Assembly (NCBI RefSeq): GCF_029607905.1
Contig: NZ_JAPHEH010000001.1
Coordinates: forward strand, 2,509,530 to 2,573,529
Direction: 5' to 3'
Length of the DNA: 64,000 nt
Source: Thiovibrio frasassiensis
GTDB taxonomy: Bacteria; Desulfobacterota; Desulfobulbia; Desulfobulbales; Desulfurivibrionaceae
The translations under genes were made by a program, and so were the position numbers. Shown here in pieces: positions 16,804 through 25,700 of the stretch; position 1 is the first letter of the stretch, and each line of letters opens with the position of its first letter. The notes below the pieces were generated by a model, which was not told the DNA's origin, ran no database searches, and was given only the letters and a program-made list of their open reading frames with translations.

Positions 16804-17925
16804 CTATCCTACCTCTTCCAGTACCAATGGCAGTTGCATCTGCCGGTCCGCCCGCTCGATGGTGAGGGTAACAGTATCCCCAACCTTATAGTGATCCAGG
16901 GCATTGCGCAAGTCGTTATAGGAAGAGACCTTCCGCCCATCGACAGCCAGGATCACATCTCCAAGGATTATCTCCCCGCCAATTCTCCGTGTTGCCCGCA
17001 GTCCTGCCGCTTCAGCCCCGCTGCCCGGCTGCACATTCATGACCAGCACTCCAGCCACGCCAACCCGCCTGGCGATCTGGTCATCCGCCACCGCGATAGC
17101 AAGACCGGGGCGAATCAGCCGCCCGTAGCGGATAATCTCGGGAATCACTTGGGCCACCACGTCAACGGGCACGGCAAAACCGATGCCGGCGCTGGCTCCG
17201 GAAGGGCTATAGATTGCGGTATTCACCCCGATAAGACGTCCGGCGCTGTCAAGCAGAGGACCTCCTGAATTGCCGGGGTTGATGGCGGCGTCCGTTTGGA
17301 TCACCCCTTGGATAGTTCTGCCGGTTGCCGATTGAATCTCTCGCCCCAAGGCGCTGACAATGCCGGAGGTGAGGGACTGATCAAGGCCGAAAGGATTGCC
17401 GATGGCGAAAACCTTCTGACCCACCAGCAGATTATGGGATTCCCCCAGGGGAAGCGGAGTGAGTTTTTCGGCTGGCGCCGAGATCTGCAGCACCGCCAGA
17501 TCCTTGTCCGGGGCAACGCCCACCAAGGTGGCTTGCCAGGTTGAACGATCCGCCAGGGTGACCTCAACCCGACTGGCCGATTCGATGACATGGTAGTTGG
17601 TTACCACCCGCCCCTGCTTATCCCAGAGAAAGCCGGAACCGGTTCCCTTGGGTATCTCATGGATATTGAGACTGAAGATGTTTCGCCGGACCTCGATGTT
17701 GGTAATATACACAACCGCCGGCGAGGCAGAACGAAAAAGGGCAATGGTGCTTTGCTCATCGGCGGCGAGATCACCCCGCGCTGTTACCGGGATAGGGACG
17801 ACTTCAGGCAGAGAAGGTGGCCGCTGATAGACGAAAAAAAACAACCAGCCAAGGAGGATGAAGAGTAAGAGGAGCGCAACGGAAACACGCTTTTGCCGTG
17901 GAGGAGTTGGAGAAGGAATATTCAT
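16804..17925 (-). CDS. HtrA/DegS-like periplasmic serine protease
   Basis: This 373-residue protein has an N-terminal membrane anchor (residues ~14-32), a trypsin-like domain with the triad His112 (TNYHVIE), Asp142 (DKDLAVL) and Ser220 (NPGNSGGPLL), and one C-terminal PDZ domain (~270-365). One anchor and one PDZ is the DegS form; DegP/DegQ have two PDZ domains. It may degrade misfolded envelope proteins or trigger a regulated cascade; the window also encodes RseP, the site-2 protease that acts after DegS in E. coli, but far away (61.4 kb). It is the first gene of an operon with the polyferredoxin gene. Confidence 0.93.
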   Translation of the reverse strand: MNIPSPTPPRQKRVSVALLLLFILLGWLFFFVYQRPPSLPEVVPIPVTARGDLAADEQSTIALFRSASPAVVYITNIEVRRNIFSLNIHEIPKGTGSGFLWDKQGRVVTNYHVIESASRVEVTLADRSTWQATLVGVAPDKDLAVLQISAPAEKLTPLPLGESHNLLVGQKVFAIGNPFGLDQSLTSGIVSALGREIQSATGRTIQGVIQTDAAINPGNSGGPLLDSAGRLIGVNTAIYSPSGASAGIGFAVPVDVVAQVIPEIIRYGRLIRPGLAIAVADDQIARRVGVAGVLVMNVQPGSGAEAAGLRATRRIGGEIILGDVILAVDGRKVSSYNDLRNALDHYKVGDTVTLTIERADRQMQLPLVLEEVG

Positions 17926-18165
17926 CCTTGGCCTAACAATGACCCGGCAACATGTGCGTTGAGGCCGTGAGCGGACTCAAACACCGGATAAAGGTCGCAA
18001 GAAGCCTCGCTTGGCTGCCAAGGCATTGTGTCGTGATCGCAACATGCATGCTCTCAACCTGTGTACGCACAAAAGCAAAAATAATATCCAGAAAAAATAT
18101 AGCTTCTTTCAGTAAAAGGAGTCAACCATATTGCAATGCAGCCTTTTGCTTACAAGCGCACTTCT

Positions 18166-18447
18166 TTATTTAAGCCAGCCGAGCAAGGCGTCGACAATTT
18201 TTTGCGCCTGATCAGGGCTTGAAATATTAAATTTCGACTGCTGGCTGTATTCCCCGTTCACCTTGCGATAGCGACGGATGGAATATCGATCCGGGCTGTA
18301 TTCATTCTTTTTGGCATCCCACTGCTGATAGCGAAAAAGAATGGTCGCCCAGGCACCCTTGGAGAGGATAACCTTTTCGATTTCCTTGACAACCACGACT
18401 CCGTCTTCTTCATAATTGATTGATACTTCGTCAACGGTTGCCGCCAT
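18166..18447 (-). CDS. Conserved hypothetical protein, 93 residues
   Basis: This small protein has no motif I recognise. It is soluble and charged, with alternating beta-like segments (VSINYEEDGVVVV, AWATILFRYQQWD) and a C-terminal helix (PDQAQKIVDALLGWL). I set the start at the ATG at 18447, five bases after a GGGGG-containing site; the frame extends upstream to 18618 but that part looks non-coding. It stands alone between the protease gene and the tRNA gene. Confidence 0.6.
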   Translation of the reverse strand: MAATVDEVSINYEEDGVVVVKEIEKVILSKGAWATILFRYQQWDAKKNEYSPDRYSIRRYRKVNGEYSQQSKFNISSPDQAQKIVDALLGWLK

Positions 18448-18614
18448 ATTACCCCCTGCTGGATTAGAACCTGTTACAAAATGCCCTCTGCCTTCCCGAG
18501 CATTTCCTTCCGGCGTGTTTCGCCATAAACATTGCGGCAACCAACGGCGGATCACTCCCCCACAAAAGGAGGGTGAAAAACCGTAGCCGACGGATACGTT
18601 TCGCCAAAACCGCA

Positions 18615-18650
18615 ACAAAAAAAAGGACTCGGCAGATACGCCAAGTCCTT
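18615..18650 (-). terminator. Rho-independent terminator of the initiator tRNA gene
   Basis: Read on minus, AAGGACTTGGC pairs with GCCGAGTCCTT (one G-U pair) and is followed by a run of eight T's. It begins 10 bases after the tRNA's CCA end. Confidence 0.85.
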
Positions 18651-18660
18651 AACTTTTAAA

Positions 18661-18737
<77 letters not shown>

Positions 18738-18790
18738 TCAGTTGTCCGATATTACTCTTTATCTGGAGAATGTCAAGGAAAATAAAGGGA

Positions 18791-19234
18791 TTAAGGCGGG
18801 CAAGACGACTGTTTTTGCAAGGCAGCAAACAAGCCCTCCGGGAATTTTGTCAATCTGCCATTGAGATCGACAATGGCATGGGTGGTGTACCCCTGGGCCA
18901 GCATTTTGCCATCCTGCTCCCGCATAATCCGGTACTCGAAACGACAGGTCCGGGACTTCACCTCGACAAGCGAGGTTTCAATCAGCAAGAGATCATCATA
19001 GCGGGCGGATGCCTTATACCGCACATGGCATTCCACCACCGGCATGATCAAGCCCTGCCCTTCGATCTCCTTGTAGGAGAGGGCACGATCCCGCATAAAT
19101 TCAGTGCGTGCCGCCTCAAAATATCGGAGGTAGTTGGCATAATACACAACGCCGCCGGAATCGGTATCGCCGTAAATCACCCGGCAGCGATGACAATGCA
19201 ACAATGCATGCATATCCAGACTTTTATCCGCCAT
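18791..19234 (-). CDS. ybgC: YbgC/FadM-type acyl-CoA thioesterase
   Basis: This 147-residue hot-dog fold thioesterase has the family motif YGDTDSGGVVYYANYLRYFE near residues 21-40, with Asp25 in the catalytic position of E. coli YbgC. It probably hydrolyses acyl-CoA or acyl-ACP thioesters. In many Proteobacteria ybgC heads the tol operon. Here it is instead the last gene of the hom-apgM operon, while tol lies 3 kb away on the other strand. Its ATG overlaps the apgM stop by one base. Confidence 0.88.
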   Translation of the reverse strand: MADKSLDMHALLHCHRCRVIYGDTDSGGVVYYANYLRYFEAARTEFMRDRALSYKEIEGQGLIMPVVECHVRYKASARYDDLLLIETSLVEVKSRTCRFEYRIMREQDGKMLAQGYTTHAIVDLNGRLTKFPEGLFAALQKQSSCPP

Positions 19235-20436
19235 CAGCGTCCGAGAACCCGGTTAAAAAACTGCCGACCATCTGCCAGCAATTCTCCCGCCTGAGCACCA
19301 CTGTGCTCATCGTAGGGCAACCCGCTTCCCGACCGGACTGCCCGTGAATCATAAATAGCCACCGGCACGGGGTCCGCACTGTGGGTTCGGATGGCCAGCG
19401 GGGTCCAATGATCCATGGCCACGGCCAGGCGGAAATCATAGCCGCTACCCAGCATCGCCTCAAAAATCGGCTTGACGACCTTACCGTCAAAATCCTCGAT
19501 GGCCTGCAGCTTATCCTGCAGACTGCCCTGATGGGCTGCCTCGTCCGGCGCTTCCACATGGACAAAAACCAGATCCTTTGTTTGCAGGGCCTCAATGGCG
19601 GCGGCGGCCTTGCCTGCATAGTTGGTGTCCAGATAGCCGGTGGCCCCGGGCACCTCAAGGATTTCCAGGCCGGCATAGACCCCGATCCCTTTAAGCAGAT
19701 CAACCGCGGAAATCAAGGATCCTTCTATGCCGAACTGCTCCCTGATGGTCGGCATAGAAGGGGACTTGCCCTCACCCCAGAGCCAGATAGCATTGGCGGG
19801 ATTACGCTGCATTGCCTGCCGGTCACGATTCACCTGGTGGTCGGCAAGAAAGGGAAGCACCTTTGCCAAGGCCTCTTGCAGATGGGGAATCCGGTTATAC
19901 GCCTGCCAGAACTGGGTCACCTCCCGACCGGTGTAATCATGGGGGGGCACGGTGACCAATGGTCCAAGCTCACCGGAGTGGACAAGAAGATGCCGGTAGC
20001 TCACCCCGGGATAAAAGCGCAACCGACTGGTGCCGGCAACCGCCTCAAGCCCTTCGATGAGAATCTTCGCCTCTTGGCTGGAGATATGACCGCTACTATA
20101 ATCCTCCATATATACCCGGTCTTCTGCAAAACGCAGGGTAACCAGATTGCAACGAAAGGCAATCTCATCCGGCGCCAGGGAAACGCCAAGGCTGGCGGCC
20201 TCCAGAGGAGCCCTACCGCTGTAACACTTCTGCGGGAGATAGCCGAGCAAAGAGAGATTGGCGACATCGCTGCCGGGCGGGAACCCTTCGGGGACAGTGC
20301 GAAGCAGGCAGAGCTCTCCCTCCCGGGCAATCCTGTCCATGGCCGGGGTTTTGGCAAAGGCCAAGGGGGTCTTGCCGGCCAATTCGGCAATGGGCAGATC
20401 GCCCATGCCGTCACCGACCAGGATAATGTATTTCAT
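19234..20436 (-). CDS. apgM: ApgM-type phosphomutase-like protein, candidate homoserine kinase
   Basis: This 400-residue protein belongs to the alkaline-phosphatase superfamily group of archaeal-type cofactor-independent phosphoglycerate mutases. It shows the N-terminal VGDGMGD metal site, the nucleophile region GSDVANLSLLGY and the later metal residues in HVEAPDEAAHQG and AMDHWTP. Bacterial members next to hom have been proposed to be a non-orthologous homoserine kinase. Here the gene starts downstream of hom with a four-base gap, and no classical thrB is in the window, so a threonine-pathway role fits better than glycolysis. The start is the ATG at 20436, where family members begin; an ATG at 20451 overlaps hom. 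Confidence 0.85.
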   Translation of the reverse strand: MKYIILVGDGMGDLPIAELAGKTPLAFAKTPAMDRIAREGELCLLRTVPEGFPPGSDVANLSLLGYLPQKCYSGRAPLEAASLGVSLAPDEIAFRCNLVTLRFAEDRVYMEDYSSGHISSQEAKILIEGLEAVAGTSRLRFYPGVSYRHLLVHSGELGPLVTVPPHDYTGREVTQFWQAYNRIPHLQEALAKVLPFLADHQVNRDRQAMQRNPANAIWLWGEGKSPSMPTIREQFGIEGSLISAVDLLKGIGVYAGLEILEVPGATGYLDTNYAGKAAAAIEALQTKDLVFVHVEAPDEAAHQGSLQDKLQAIEDFDGKVVKPIFEAMLGSGYDFRLAVAMDHWTPLAIRTHSADPVPVAIYDSRAVRSGSGLPYDEHSGAQAGELLADGRQFFNRVLGR

Positions 20437-20440
20437 CGTC

Positions 20441-21751
20441 TTATTCCGCATGGGCCTTCATGATCCGGATCTTCACCGTCTTGTCGGTGCAGATATCAAG
20501 GGCGTCAATCTCGGCCAGGGCCTTGCGCACCGAGGCTTCCTCCGCCTCGTAGGTCATCATCACGATGGGCACGGTGCCCTTTTTATGCCGAGCCTTCTGG
20601 ATCACCGATTCGATGCTGATGCGGTGGTGTGCCAGAATCCCGGCAATGGCCGAAAGAACGCCCGGCTTGTCCATGGCGGTCATCCTGAAATAATAACAGC
20701 AGCGCAGACTCTCCATGGGAGTGATCCCCCGGCTCTTGATCTCCTCCGGCAGATAGGAAAGGCATGGCACCCGGTTGACGCTGTTACAGAGGATGTTCCG
20801 GGCAATATCGACGACATCGGCAGCCACCGCGCTGCCGGTCGGCATTTTTCCCGCACCCTGGCCATAGAGCAAGATATCTTCCACCATGTCCCCGGTGAAC
20901 TGGATACCGTTATAAGCGCCGCCGATGTTGGCCAACATGTCTTTTTCCGGAACCATGGTGGGATGCACCCTCGCCTCCACCGTGTCGCCATGATTCCGGC
21001 TGATGGCAAGCAGCTTGATGCGGTAGCCGAACTCCCGGGCAAAGTCGATGTCGATGGGCTCAATCTGGGAAATCCCCTCGATGCTGACATCGGCAAGACT
21101 CACCCGCATTCCATAGGCCATGGTCATCAAAATCACCAGCTTATGGGCCGTATCGATGCCTTCCACATCATAGGTGGGGTCGGCCTCGGCGTAACCTTTG
21201 GCCTGGGCCTCTTTCAGTACCTCGGCAAAGGCCATGCCCTCATCGGTCATCTTGTTGAGGATATAGTTGGCCGTCCCGTTCATAATGCCCATGATCGAGA
21301 GAATCTTGTTGGCAACCAGCCCCTCTTTCAGGGCCTTGATCACCGGAATACCGCCACCGACACTGGCCTCAAAGCCGACTTCGACATTTTTCCGGGTCGC
21401 GGCTTCAAAGATCTCCATGCCGTGCTGGGAGATAAGGGCCTTGTTGGCGGTAACCACATGCTTGCCATGCTCAATGGCCCGCAAGAGAAAGGTCTTCGCC
21501 GGTTCAATACCGCCGATGAGCTCGACCACGATATCGATCTCGGGATCTTTAAAAATAAGATCCGCATCCCGAACAAGCTCCACATCCTTAAATTGCGGGG
21601 GCAACGCTTCAAGACGAATGTCCGCCACGCGGCACAAACGGATGGAGGCCCCGGTTTTTCGCCGCAGACGTTCCGCCTGCTGTAGCAAAACCTCTGCCAA
21701 ACCACTGCCAACGGTGCCAAAGCCCAGTAAACCAACCTTGATTTCTTTCAT
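20441..21751 (-). CDS. hom: Homoserine dehydrogenase
   Basis: This 436-residue enzyme reduces aspartate semialdehyde to homoserine in threonine and methionine synthesis. It has an N-terminal NAD(P)-binding motif (GLLGFGTVGSG), the substrate-binding region GGIPVIKALKEGL and a C-terminal ACT domain (MDKPGVLSAIAGILAHHRIS), suggesting feedback control by threonine. The start is the ATG at 21751, where family members begin; the frame is open further upstream. It is the first gene of the hom-apgM-ybgC operon. Confidence 0.96.
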   Translation of the reverse strand: MKEIKVGLLGFGTVGSGLAEVLLQQAERLRRKTGASIRLCRVADIRLEALPPQFKDVELVRDADLIFKDPEIDIVVELIGGIEPAKTFLLRAIEHGKHVVTANKALISQHGMEIFEAATRKNVEVGFEASVGGGIPVIKALKEGLVANKILSIMGIMNGTANYILNKMTDEGMAFAEVLKEAQAKGYAEADPTYDVEGIDTAHKLVILMTMAYGMRVSLADVSIEGISQIEPIDIDFAREFGYRIKLLAISRNHGDTVEARVHPTMVPEKDMLANIGGAYNGIQFTGDMVEDILLYGQGAGKMPTGSAVAADVVDIARNILCNSVNRVPCLSYLPEEIKSRGITPMESLRCCYYFRMTAMDKPGVLSAIAGILAHHRISIESVIQKARHKKGTVPIVMMTYEAEEASVRKALAEIDALDICTDKTVKIRIMKAHAE

Positions 21752-22146
21752 GGAAGCTCTATCCTGCAAATGTATCCGAAAACGAAACGGGATCCTACTA
21801 TGGCCGGACAACACAGCCGGCCAACGTTCCGACGATGATTAACCTGAATTTAATACCTTTTTTGCCCAATGATGTCAAAAATATTCACGTTGGCAAACCC
21901 CAAGTGTTTCCTGCATATTTTTTTGGGAAATATCGTTATCATTAATGAGTTCCATTGACAAGAAGCACAAAAAAAATTACAAGTAGCGGGAATATTCAGG
22001 GGCGCAAACAGCGGAATTTCACTGCGTCACTTCCCCCCATTTTTTTCGACAAGGATCAGCCATCCGGTTGCTGCAGCGAAGTGGATTCTTGTATGGATTA
22101 TGCGTTTCAGGTCTCAAGCAAATTAACCTAAAGAGGACAACTGCAA
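21752..22146. promoter_or_regulatory. Divergent control region between hom and tolQ
   Basis: This 395-base region holds no gene I can support. For tolQ, a TTGACA (21955-21960) is followed 17 bases later by TACAAG (21978-21983), giving a leader of about 160 bases. The hom promoter should be here on minus but I cannot pick it out. The region is A/T-rich in its middle part. Confidence 0.5.
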
Positions 22147-22848
22147 GTGGGTGAGCTTAATATTATTTCAATGTTCCTGGGAGCCGGACTCACGGTCAAG
22201 TTTGTCATGATCATGCTGTTGGGCATCTCCCTGACTTCGTGGTACATTGTTTTTCAGAAATTTTCCCTGTACAAACAGGCGAGAATAGAAAGCGAAGAAT
22301 TTCTTGAAGCTTTCTGGCAGAGCAAAAATCTTTCCGAGGCGCTCCGATTCGCCAACAACCTCTCCCTCTGCCCCGAGGCAAACATCTTCAGAACCGGCTA
22401 CCATGAGTTACAAAAACTCGGCAAAACCACCTCCGGTTCCCGTTCAGCCGATGAAACCCTGGAAACACGCCTCGCCGGCATGGAGCCCCTGAAACGGGCA
22501 TTGCGCAAAGCGGAAAACCTCGAATCAACTCGGCTTTCCCAATCACTCCCCTTCCTGGCCACAGCCGGCAGTACCGCTCCCTTCATCGGTCTTTTCGGTA
22601 CGGTCTGGGGCATCATGACCTCTTTCCATGAAATAGGCATGCGCGGCTCAGCCTCGCTGGCCGTTGTGGCTCCCGGGGTCTCCGAGGCTCTGGTCGTTAC
22701 GGCCGCTGGCCTAGCGGTGGCAATTCCCGCCGTTGTTTTTTACAATTATTATTCCAACCAAATGGCGGAAATCGAAAGCCGGATGCACAGCTTTTCCGTT
22801 GATTTCCTAAATCTCGTAGAGCGGGATTTCATTTCCCGCCAGGGCTAA
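22147..22848 (+). CDS. tolQ: TolQ, proton-channel subunit of the Tol system
   Basis: This 233-residue inner-membrane protein is of the TolQ/ExbB/MotA family. It has three hydrophobic helices (residues ~13-38, ~135-160, ~175-200) and the family region PFLATAGSTAPFIGLFGTVWGIM. With TolR it uses the proton gradient to power TolA during outer-membrane constriction. The start is the GTG at 22147, after AGAGG. It is the first gene of the operon tolQ-tolR-tolA-tolB-cpoB. Confidence 0.94.
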   Translation: MGELNIISMFLGAGLTVKFVMIMLLGISLTSWYIVFQKFSLYKQARIESEEFLEAFWQSKNLSEALRFANNLSLCPEANIFRTGYHELQKLGKTTSGSRSADETLETRLAGMEPLKRALRKAENLESTRLSQSLPFLATAGSTAPFIGLFGTVWGIMTSFHEIGMRGSASLAVVAPGVSEALVVTAAGLAVAIPAVVFYNYYSNQMAEIESRMHSFSVDFLNLVERDFISRQG

Positions 22849-22874
22849 CAAACATTTACAGGAATTGAATTACC

Positions 22875-23303
<429 letters not shown>

Positions 23304-23313
23304 CAGATACCCC

Positions 23314-24225
23314 TTGCCTTTCTATCTCCCAACATCCGATCTGCCCGACAAGCAATGGCATAGACCATTTTTTTTGACCGTTGGTGTGCATGTCTGCCTT
23401 TTGCTCTTCGGGTATTTCGCTCCGAACCTGTTGCATTTCCAGCGGAAGATACCGGAGGTCTATACGGTCAACCTCTTCTCCGTCCAGGATCTTGGCGGAC
23501 CGCCTCCGGCCCCAGCGCACAAAGCCGCCGTTGCCCCCCAGCCTGAATCCCGACAGCCTCAAGCTCCACCCGAGCCGGTTAAGCCAACGCCGCCACAAAA
23601 AACCCAGCCGGCGCCGGAACCACCTGCGGTGGCAAAAGACGCCATTTCGCTGAAGCCGATCAAAACGAAAGAAAAAACAGATATTGACAAGGTCAAGCTG
23701 TTGCGGGACAAACTCCTCGCGGAAAACAACGAAAAAATTGCAAAAGACGCCGCGGAAAAAGCCAGAGCGGATGCGGATAAAAAGGCAAAAGGTGCGGTTG
23801 ACAGCCTGAAACAAGCCCTCATGGCAGGGCAACAGCTTGCCGCGGCAAAAGCGGCGGCCGGCTCTGCCACCTCGGCAACTCAGGCAGGAAGCGGAACAGG
23901 GAGTGGAACGGGCGGCAGCGGAATCATGGTCGATGAAAACCTCCGCCGCTATCTTCTTGCCGTGAACAACCAGATCCATGAGCATTGGGCCCTGCCGGAC
24001 CTGCAGAATTGGAAACCAAACGTCGAAGCGGTTGTCATTATCAGGGTCCGGCGCGATGGGGTTATTGTGGAAAGCTCTTTCAAAAAGAAATCGGACAATA
24101 TCTTTTTTAATCAGTTCGTTGAAAAAACCCTGAAGCTCTCTTCCCCGTTGCCGCCATTTCCCATCGGCATCAATCTCTCAGAAATGGAAATCGGCCTGAA
24201 ATTCAGACCCGGAGAAATTTTATAA
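23314..24225 (+). CDS. tolA: TolA/TonB-like energy transducer
   Basis: The protein has 303 residues: one N-terminal membrane helix (~18-36), a Pro-rich stretch (~65-105), an Ala/Lys-rich helical stretch (~120-200), a Gly/Ser linker and a TonB-type C-terminal domain (~208-300; YLLAVNNQIHEHWALP). It carries energy from TolQR across the periplasm. The start seems to be a TTG at 23314, 10 bases after tolR; the N-terminus before the membrane helix has no other suitable start codon. In the operon context it is TolA, although its end domain reads as TonB C-terminal type. Confidence 0.87.
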   Translation: MPFYLPTSDLPDKQWHRPFFLTVGVHVCLLLFGYFAPNLLHFQRKIPEVYTVNLFSVQDLGGPPPAPAHKAAVAPQPESRQPQAPPEPVKPTPPQKTQPAPEPPAVAKDAISLKPIKTKEKTDIDKVKLLRDKLLAENNEKIAKDAAEKARADADKKAKGAVDSLKQALMAGQQLAAAKAAAGSATSATQAGSGTGSGTGGSGIMVDENLRRYLLAVNNQIHEHWALPDLQNWKPNVEAVVIIRVRRDGVIVESSFKKKSDNIFFNQFVEKTLKLSSPLPPFPIGINLSEMEIGLKFRPGEIL

Positions 24226-24226
24226 C

Positions 24227-25573
24227 ATGGATTCTTATATGAAAAACAATTTGCCGCCAAGAACCACACCGTACTCCCCCATGCTGATCTTGCCTCGGCT
24301 GGGGATGTTCCTTCTCTGTCTCGGCCTACTTCTCGGCTCTGCCCGTCCGGCAGAGGCCATAGTCTATCTCGATATCACCTCAGCCAATGTACGCAAGGTG
24401 AACATCGCGGTCCCCTACTTTGTCGATAAAAACCGCCCGGGGGTCATCAGTGACGGCGGCAAGAAGATGGCGGATCTCCTGAGCCGGGCCTTGGCCTTTC
24501 ACGGCTTTGTGGAAATAATCGATCCCTCCGCCTACGGCGGCAGCCAGACCTGGGACTGGTCCGCGGTGGGTGCGGAGTTCACGATCCTCGGTCAATATGA
24601 AATGACCGCAAACGGACTTGTGCTGGAAATGCGCCTCAATGAAATTCAATCGGGCCACATGATCCTTGGCCGTCGCTACCAGATCCCCATCTCCAAACAT
24701 CAGGACAACATTAAAAAATTCTGCGACGAGGTCATCCTCCAGCTCACCGGCGAACGCGGAGTGAGCCAGAGTCAGATTGCCTTTGTTTCAACATCGTCCG
24801 GACACAAAGAGATCTGGCTGGCCGATGTTCTGGGCGATGATGTCCGGCAGGTAACCCAGCATGAATATCTGGCTGTTGCCCCGAAATTCTCCCCGGACAA
24901 CAAATGGCTCGCCTACACCTCGTATCACCGGAACAATCCAAATCTCTATATCACCGCGCTGAACACCCTCAAGACCACCCGGGCGATTTCCTACCAGAAG
25001 GGCCTCAATATGTCGCCGGCCTGGTCCCCCGACGGCAGTGTCATTGCCGTGACCCTCAGCAAATCCAAAAACCCGGATATCTACCTGATTGATATCAACG
25101 GCAAGGAATTGCGACGACTGACAAATGGCGAGGGCGTCAACGTTTCCCCCTCCTGGTCGCCTGACGGAAAAAGACTGGCCTTTGTTTCAGACCGGAGCGG
25201 CAACCCACAACTCTATGTCATGGACGTCGCCACCAAGTCCGTTCAGCGCTTAACCTATCTCGGCAACGAAAACAGTACGCCGAGCTGGTCGCCCAAGGGG
25301 GACTGGATTGCCTATACCGGCCGAGTAAACGGCAGCACCCAGATTCTGATGATCAAACCGGAAGGCGGGACCCCGATCCAGTTGACGCAAACAGCAGGAG
25401 ACCATGAATCCCCGAGTTGGTCCCCCGATGGCCGCCAGCTCGTTTTTTCACGCAAAAGGAACAACAAACAGGAAATATGCACCATCTTTAAAAACGGCAT
25501 GGGTCTTCGCCCGCTTTTCAATCTCAGGGGGGCACAATCCAACCCGCAATGGTCCCCACGCCTGGACCAGTAA
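24227..25573 (+). CDS. tolB: TolB, periplasmic beta-propeller of the Tol system
   Basis: The protein has 448 residues: a signal peptide (hydrophobic part ~21-43, cut after PAEA), an N-terminal alpha/beta domain (~45-180) and a C-terminal propeller with repeated SPDG/SWSPDG blades (~200-445). TolB normally binds Pal and peptidoglycan-linked partners. It starts one base after the tolA stop. The ATG at 24227 is used here; a later start at residue 5 (24239) is also possible. Confidence 0.95.
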   Translation: MDSYMKNNLPPRTTPYSPMLILPRLGMFLLCLGLLLGSARPAEAIVYLDITSANVRKVNIAVPYFVDKNRPGVISDGGKKMADLLSRALAFHGFVEIIDPSAYGGSQTWDWSAVGAEFTILGQYEMTANGLVLEMRLNEIQSGHMILGRRYQIPISKHQDNIKKFCDEVILQLTGERGVSQSQIAFVSTSSGHKEIWLADVLGDDVRQVTQHEYLAVAPKFSPDNKWLAYTSYHRNNPNLYITALNTLKTTRAISYQKGLNMSPAWSPDGSVIAVTLSKSKNPDIYLIDINGKELRRLTNGEGVNVSPSWSPDGKRLAFVSDRSGNPQLYVMDVATKSVQRLTYLGNENSTPSWSPKGDWIAYTGRVNGSTQILMIKPEGGTPIQLTQTAGDHESPSWSPDGRQLVFSRKRNNKQEICTIFKNGMGLRPLFNLRGAQSNPQWSPRLDQ

Positions 25574-25626
25574 GCTGTTGCCACAAAATATTCGTGCTAT
25601 TGGAATAACAAGAACGGCATAAGTAT

Positions 25627-25665
25627 CCGTAGCTGCATAGCTTATTAACAATGATGCAGTTACGG
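25627..25665 (+). other. 12-bp stem-loop between tolB and cpoB
   Basis: CCGTAGCTGCAT (25627-25638) pairs with ATGCAGTTACGG (25654-25665), including one G-U pair, around a 15-base loop. No T run follows directly, so it is not a standard terminator. It lies 36 bases before the cpoB start, where other species have the pal gene. Confidence 0.6.
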
Positions 25666-25700
25666 AGACAAAGCTTTTCATTTTGCCAGGAGGCAGCCCC

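Noticed and set aside
25610-25624. AAGAACGGCATAAGT, repeated exactly at 57129-57143
   Set aside because: A 15-base match is expected about once or more by chance in 64 kb. The two surroundings do not align further and do not share a fold.
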